DNA of 64,000 bases from a virus: positions 1 through 64,000 of IMG/VR virus record IMGVR_UViG_3300044640_000597; one strand, 5' to 3'. Position 1 is the first letter of the stretch. Every line of letters starts with the position of its first letter. Of this stretch, positions 62,297-64,000 are shown piece by piece. Position numbers and translations under genes: made by a program. The notes beneath the pieces are model-generated. The model was not told the origin of the DNA, searched no databases, and saw only the letters and a program-made list of their open reading frames with translations.

Positions 62297-63721
62297 TTAC
62301 GATGCAACACACTGTAGGTCCAAACTAGTATCAAAACGACGAAGCAAGATACCAGCGGTCTTCAGCATGTGAACAGATGCACCGTCAATGTCACTTGCAC
62401 GGGTGTCAGTTTCAGTGAATCCTTTTGGAACCACAGAACCTGCTACACACCAGCGAAGAAGTTCACGACCTTTCTTATTTACCATTTGAAGGTTGTTTTC
62501 ACCATCATAAGTAGACTGGTCAACAAACGTCATACGGTAAGACTCCAAAGGAAGACCAGATACTGGGTGCTTCTTAGAAGCTTGAGCCACAGGACCGTGA
62601 TCGAACAAAGGAGACTTAACTACGTTAACTCTGTGTCCATCTACGTGATCATAGCTAGTGAAGTAACCAGTAATACCAAGGTTACGACCGCTACCAGTGA
62701 TGAACGTAGGTTGAGTAGTCTGCAGGTAAGTGTTACCACCATAGTAAGTCTTGAGGGCACGGTCGAATTCACGAGCACCACCAATACCAGTATAGAGAGT
62801 AACTTGTTTGTCAGTAGCATCAGTCATACCATAGAACAAGTCTCCGATAGTTTCTTCAAGCTTAGCTTGAGTTAACTGAGAGTAAGTGTCTTTGTTGATG
62901 ATTTGCTCAAACAAACCAGGACCAGAGATTACAGGTTGACCGTTCTCATCGAGCATAGTGCTAACACCATTAGCATCGTGAGTCTTCTGGCCATACCAGT
63001 AGTACATTTCACATTCTTCTTTGAACTTAAGCATGTGACGGTACTCTTCGTAATCCATCCACAACTTAGTCTTAGAACCCTCTTTCAAAGGCAATTCGAA
63101 CTGAGCTACATAGTCTTTAGCATTTCCAGAGAAGTGGTAAGACTTACGTACAGTACCAATCTTAGAACGAACAAGACCTGGAGCAGTCCAGTTAGATGCA
63201 TTACCACGTGAGAAGTCAATACCCACGTTAGCATACAACATACCCCAAAGAGCACCTGGAGAAGCATCTGCAATAGATACTGAAGCAGTATCAGGAGATA
63301 CAATCTTCAAAGTGTACCTCCAATTTGAACCATCAGCAACTGGCTCACTCATAATACGAGCAAGAGCACCAGACTGAGATACCAAAGTGTAAGGGAAAAT
63401 GAACCACTTATCAGGGAAGGTAAGGGTGAATGGAGCACCACCTGCACCAACTACAGCAGCAGGTGCAGCAGAAACAACAGGACGAACATTGATTTCGTGT
63501 GTTTTAACACGATACTCATACTCGAAACGGTCGATAGAACGAGTATTGCCGACACCTTCAGTCAAGAAGGAGAGTGGGAATTTCTTTTCTTCACGACCTG
63601 CCAAGTGAGTGATAATCGGAGATAACTCCGCTGGACGTTCCATAAGTGCATTTGCCAACGAGTTACTGTCGGTCATCTGCGAGTCGTTATAGTACGTCTT
63701 AAGTACTTGCATTAATGACAT
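62297..63721 (-). CDS. Major capsid protein (crAss type, HK97 fold), 474 aa
   Basis: The conserved crAss-like capsid opening is present: VLKTYYNDSQMTDSNSLANA then LMERPAELSPIITHLAGREE and FPLSFLTEGVGNTRSIDRFE. The E-loop and P-domain order and the length of about 470 residues fit the HK97-fold capsid proteins of this group. There is no visible N-terminal prodomain or signal. A strong terminator follows the gene. This is one of the most secure calls in the window. Confidence 0.93.
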   Translation of the reverse strand: MSLMQVLKTYYNDSQMTDSNSLANALMERPAELSPIITHLAGREEKKFPLSFLTEGVGNTRSIDRFEYEYRVKTHEINVRPVVSAAPAAVVGAGGAPFTLTFPDKWFIFPYTLVSQSGALARIMSEPVADGSNWRYTLKIVSPDTASVSIADASPGALWGMLYANVGIDFSRGNASNWTAPGLVRSKIGTVRKSYHFSGNAKDYVAQFELPLKEGSKTKLWMDYEEYRHMLKFKEECEMYYWYGQKTHDANGVSTMLDENGQPVISGPGLFEQIINKDTYSQLTQAKLEETIGDLFYGMTDATDKQVTLYTGIGGAREFDRALKTYYGGNTYLQTTQPTFITGSGRNLGITGYFTSYDHVDGHRVNVVKSPLFDHGPVAQASKKHPVSGLPLESYRMTFVDQSTYDGENNLQMVNKKGRELLRWCVAGSVVPKGFTETDTRASDIDGASVHMLKTAGILLRRFDTSLDLQCVAS

Positions 63722-63758
63722 GATTCTATAATTTTAAAAGTTAATTGTTGTTTAAATA

Positions 63759-63992
63759 TTATTCAAACAGCTTCTTCATATCCAGTTGATCTGGATCAAA
63801 TTTCTTAGCTCTGTTCTTTTCTACTTTTCCGTAGTTCTTAACTCTTTCTTCGTTACGTTGGATCTTATCTCTCAAGCTCTTTACACTTTCGGTCTTAGCC
63901 TTAGTAGTAATGATATCTTGAAGATTCATTCCTTTGTACATCAAGTAGTCAATAGCCAGTTTAACGTCGAGCTCTGAATTAGAATAATCCAT
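63759..63992 (-). CDS. Small protein upstream of the capsid gene, 77 aa (start near window edge)
   Basis: A charged helical protein (MDYSNSELDVKLAIDYLMYK...) ending 37 bases before the capsid gene. Many Lys, Glu and Arg residues suggest a coiled coil. The ATG at 63992 has a purine-rich upstream sequence and looks complete, but the frame reaches the window edge, so an upstream start cannot be excluded. Its position suits a scaffold or assembly factor; unproven. Confidence 0.65.
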   Translation of the reverse strand: MDYSNSELDVKLAIDYLMYKGMNLQDIITTKAKTESVKSLRDKIQRNEERVKNYGKVEKNRAKKFDPDQLDMKKLFE

Positions 63993-64000
63993 ATCTCTAC

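Noticed and set aside
1-64000. Wholesale recoding of TAG to glutamine
   Set aside because: All genes are open under the standard code, three genes end at TAG, and reading through those stops adds at most a few residues. Only a weak suppressor-like tRNA candidate remains.
1-64000. CRISPR array, insertion sequence, integrase or lysogeny module
   Set aside because: No regular repeat-spacer pattern, transposase, recombinase or repressor pair was seen; the genome looks strictly lytic-type in this window.

Overview
The window is about 64 kb of an AT-rich tailed-phage genome. Gene content and layout identify a crAss-like phage (order Crassvirales), so the host is probably a member of Bacteroidota. 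The strongest evidence is a 2497-residue protein with the DFDVD catalytic loop of the crAss-type virion RNA polymerase, a crAss-type major capsid protein, a run of giant virion proteins next to the polymerase, and strict division of the genome into two opposing gene blocks. Names rest on motifs and remembered family patterns; no search was run.

Plus strand, 1-18.3 kb: replication, recombination and early functions. It opens inside a family A DNA polymerase, followed by three small genes. Next is an RNA island (about 2.6-3.36 kb) holding one ordinary tRNA-Arg(TCT), three tRNA-like genes with oversized anticodon arms, and further hairpin-rich sequence. Then come a membrane/AT-hook protein, a DnaA domain IV-like protein, an SF2 helicase, a DnaB-type helicase, a Sak4-like ATPase, a candidate ssDNA-binding protein, a primase, a PD-(D/E)XK nuclease, rIIA- and rIIB-like proteins, a flap-type 5' exonuclease and a uracil-DNA glycosylase. 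The block ends in a short cassette of five small genes joined by ATGA overlaps, three of the four junctions carrying a strong Shine-Dalgarno-like sequence.

A GAAA-loop hairpin at 18.33 kb lies between the convergent blocks and can terminate transcription from both sides.

Minus strand, 64-18.36 kb (read right to left): virion genes. The order is a small protein, the major capsid protein, several structural or connector proteins, a Cys-rich protein, two fibre/adhesin-like proteins, a metallophosphoesterase, small basic virion proteins, a possible holin, an HU/IHF-resembling protein, a conserved structural protein and a 1896-residue tail (muzzle/stabilization-like) protein. After these come five giant proteins likely to be carried in the virion and ejected: one with a CHAP-like domain and glycine zipper, one coiled-coil cargo protein, one with a C-terminal RecB-like nuclease, the RNA polymerase with an N-terminal zincin motif, and a second zincin-containing protein. 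A plausible division of labour is that ejected proteins breach the envelope and start transcription, the plus-strand genes then replicate DNA, and the minus-strand genes build virions. Terminase, portal and most lysis genes must lie outside the window.

No intergenic stretch exceeds 300 bases apart from the RNA island. There is no CRISPR array, insertion sequence, integrase or rRNA.
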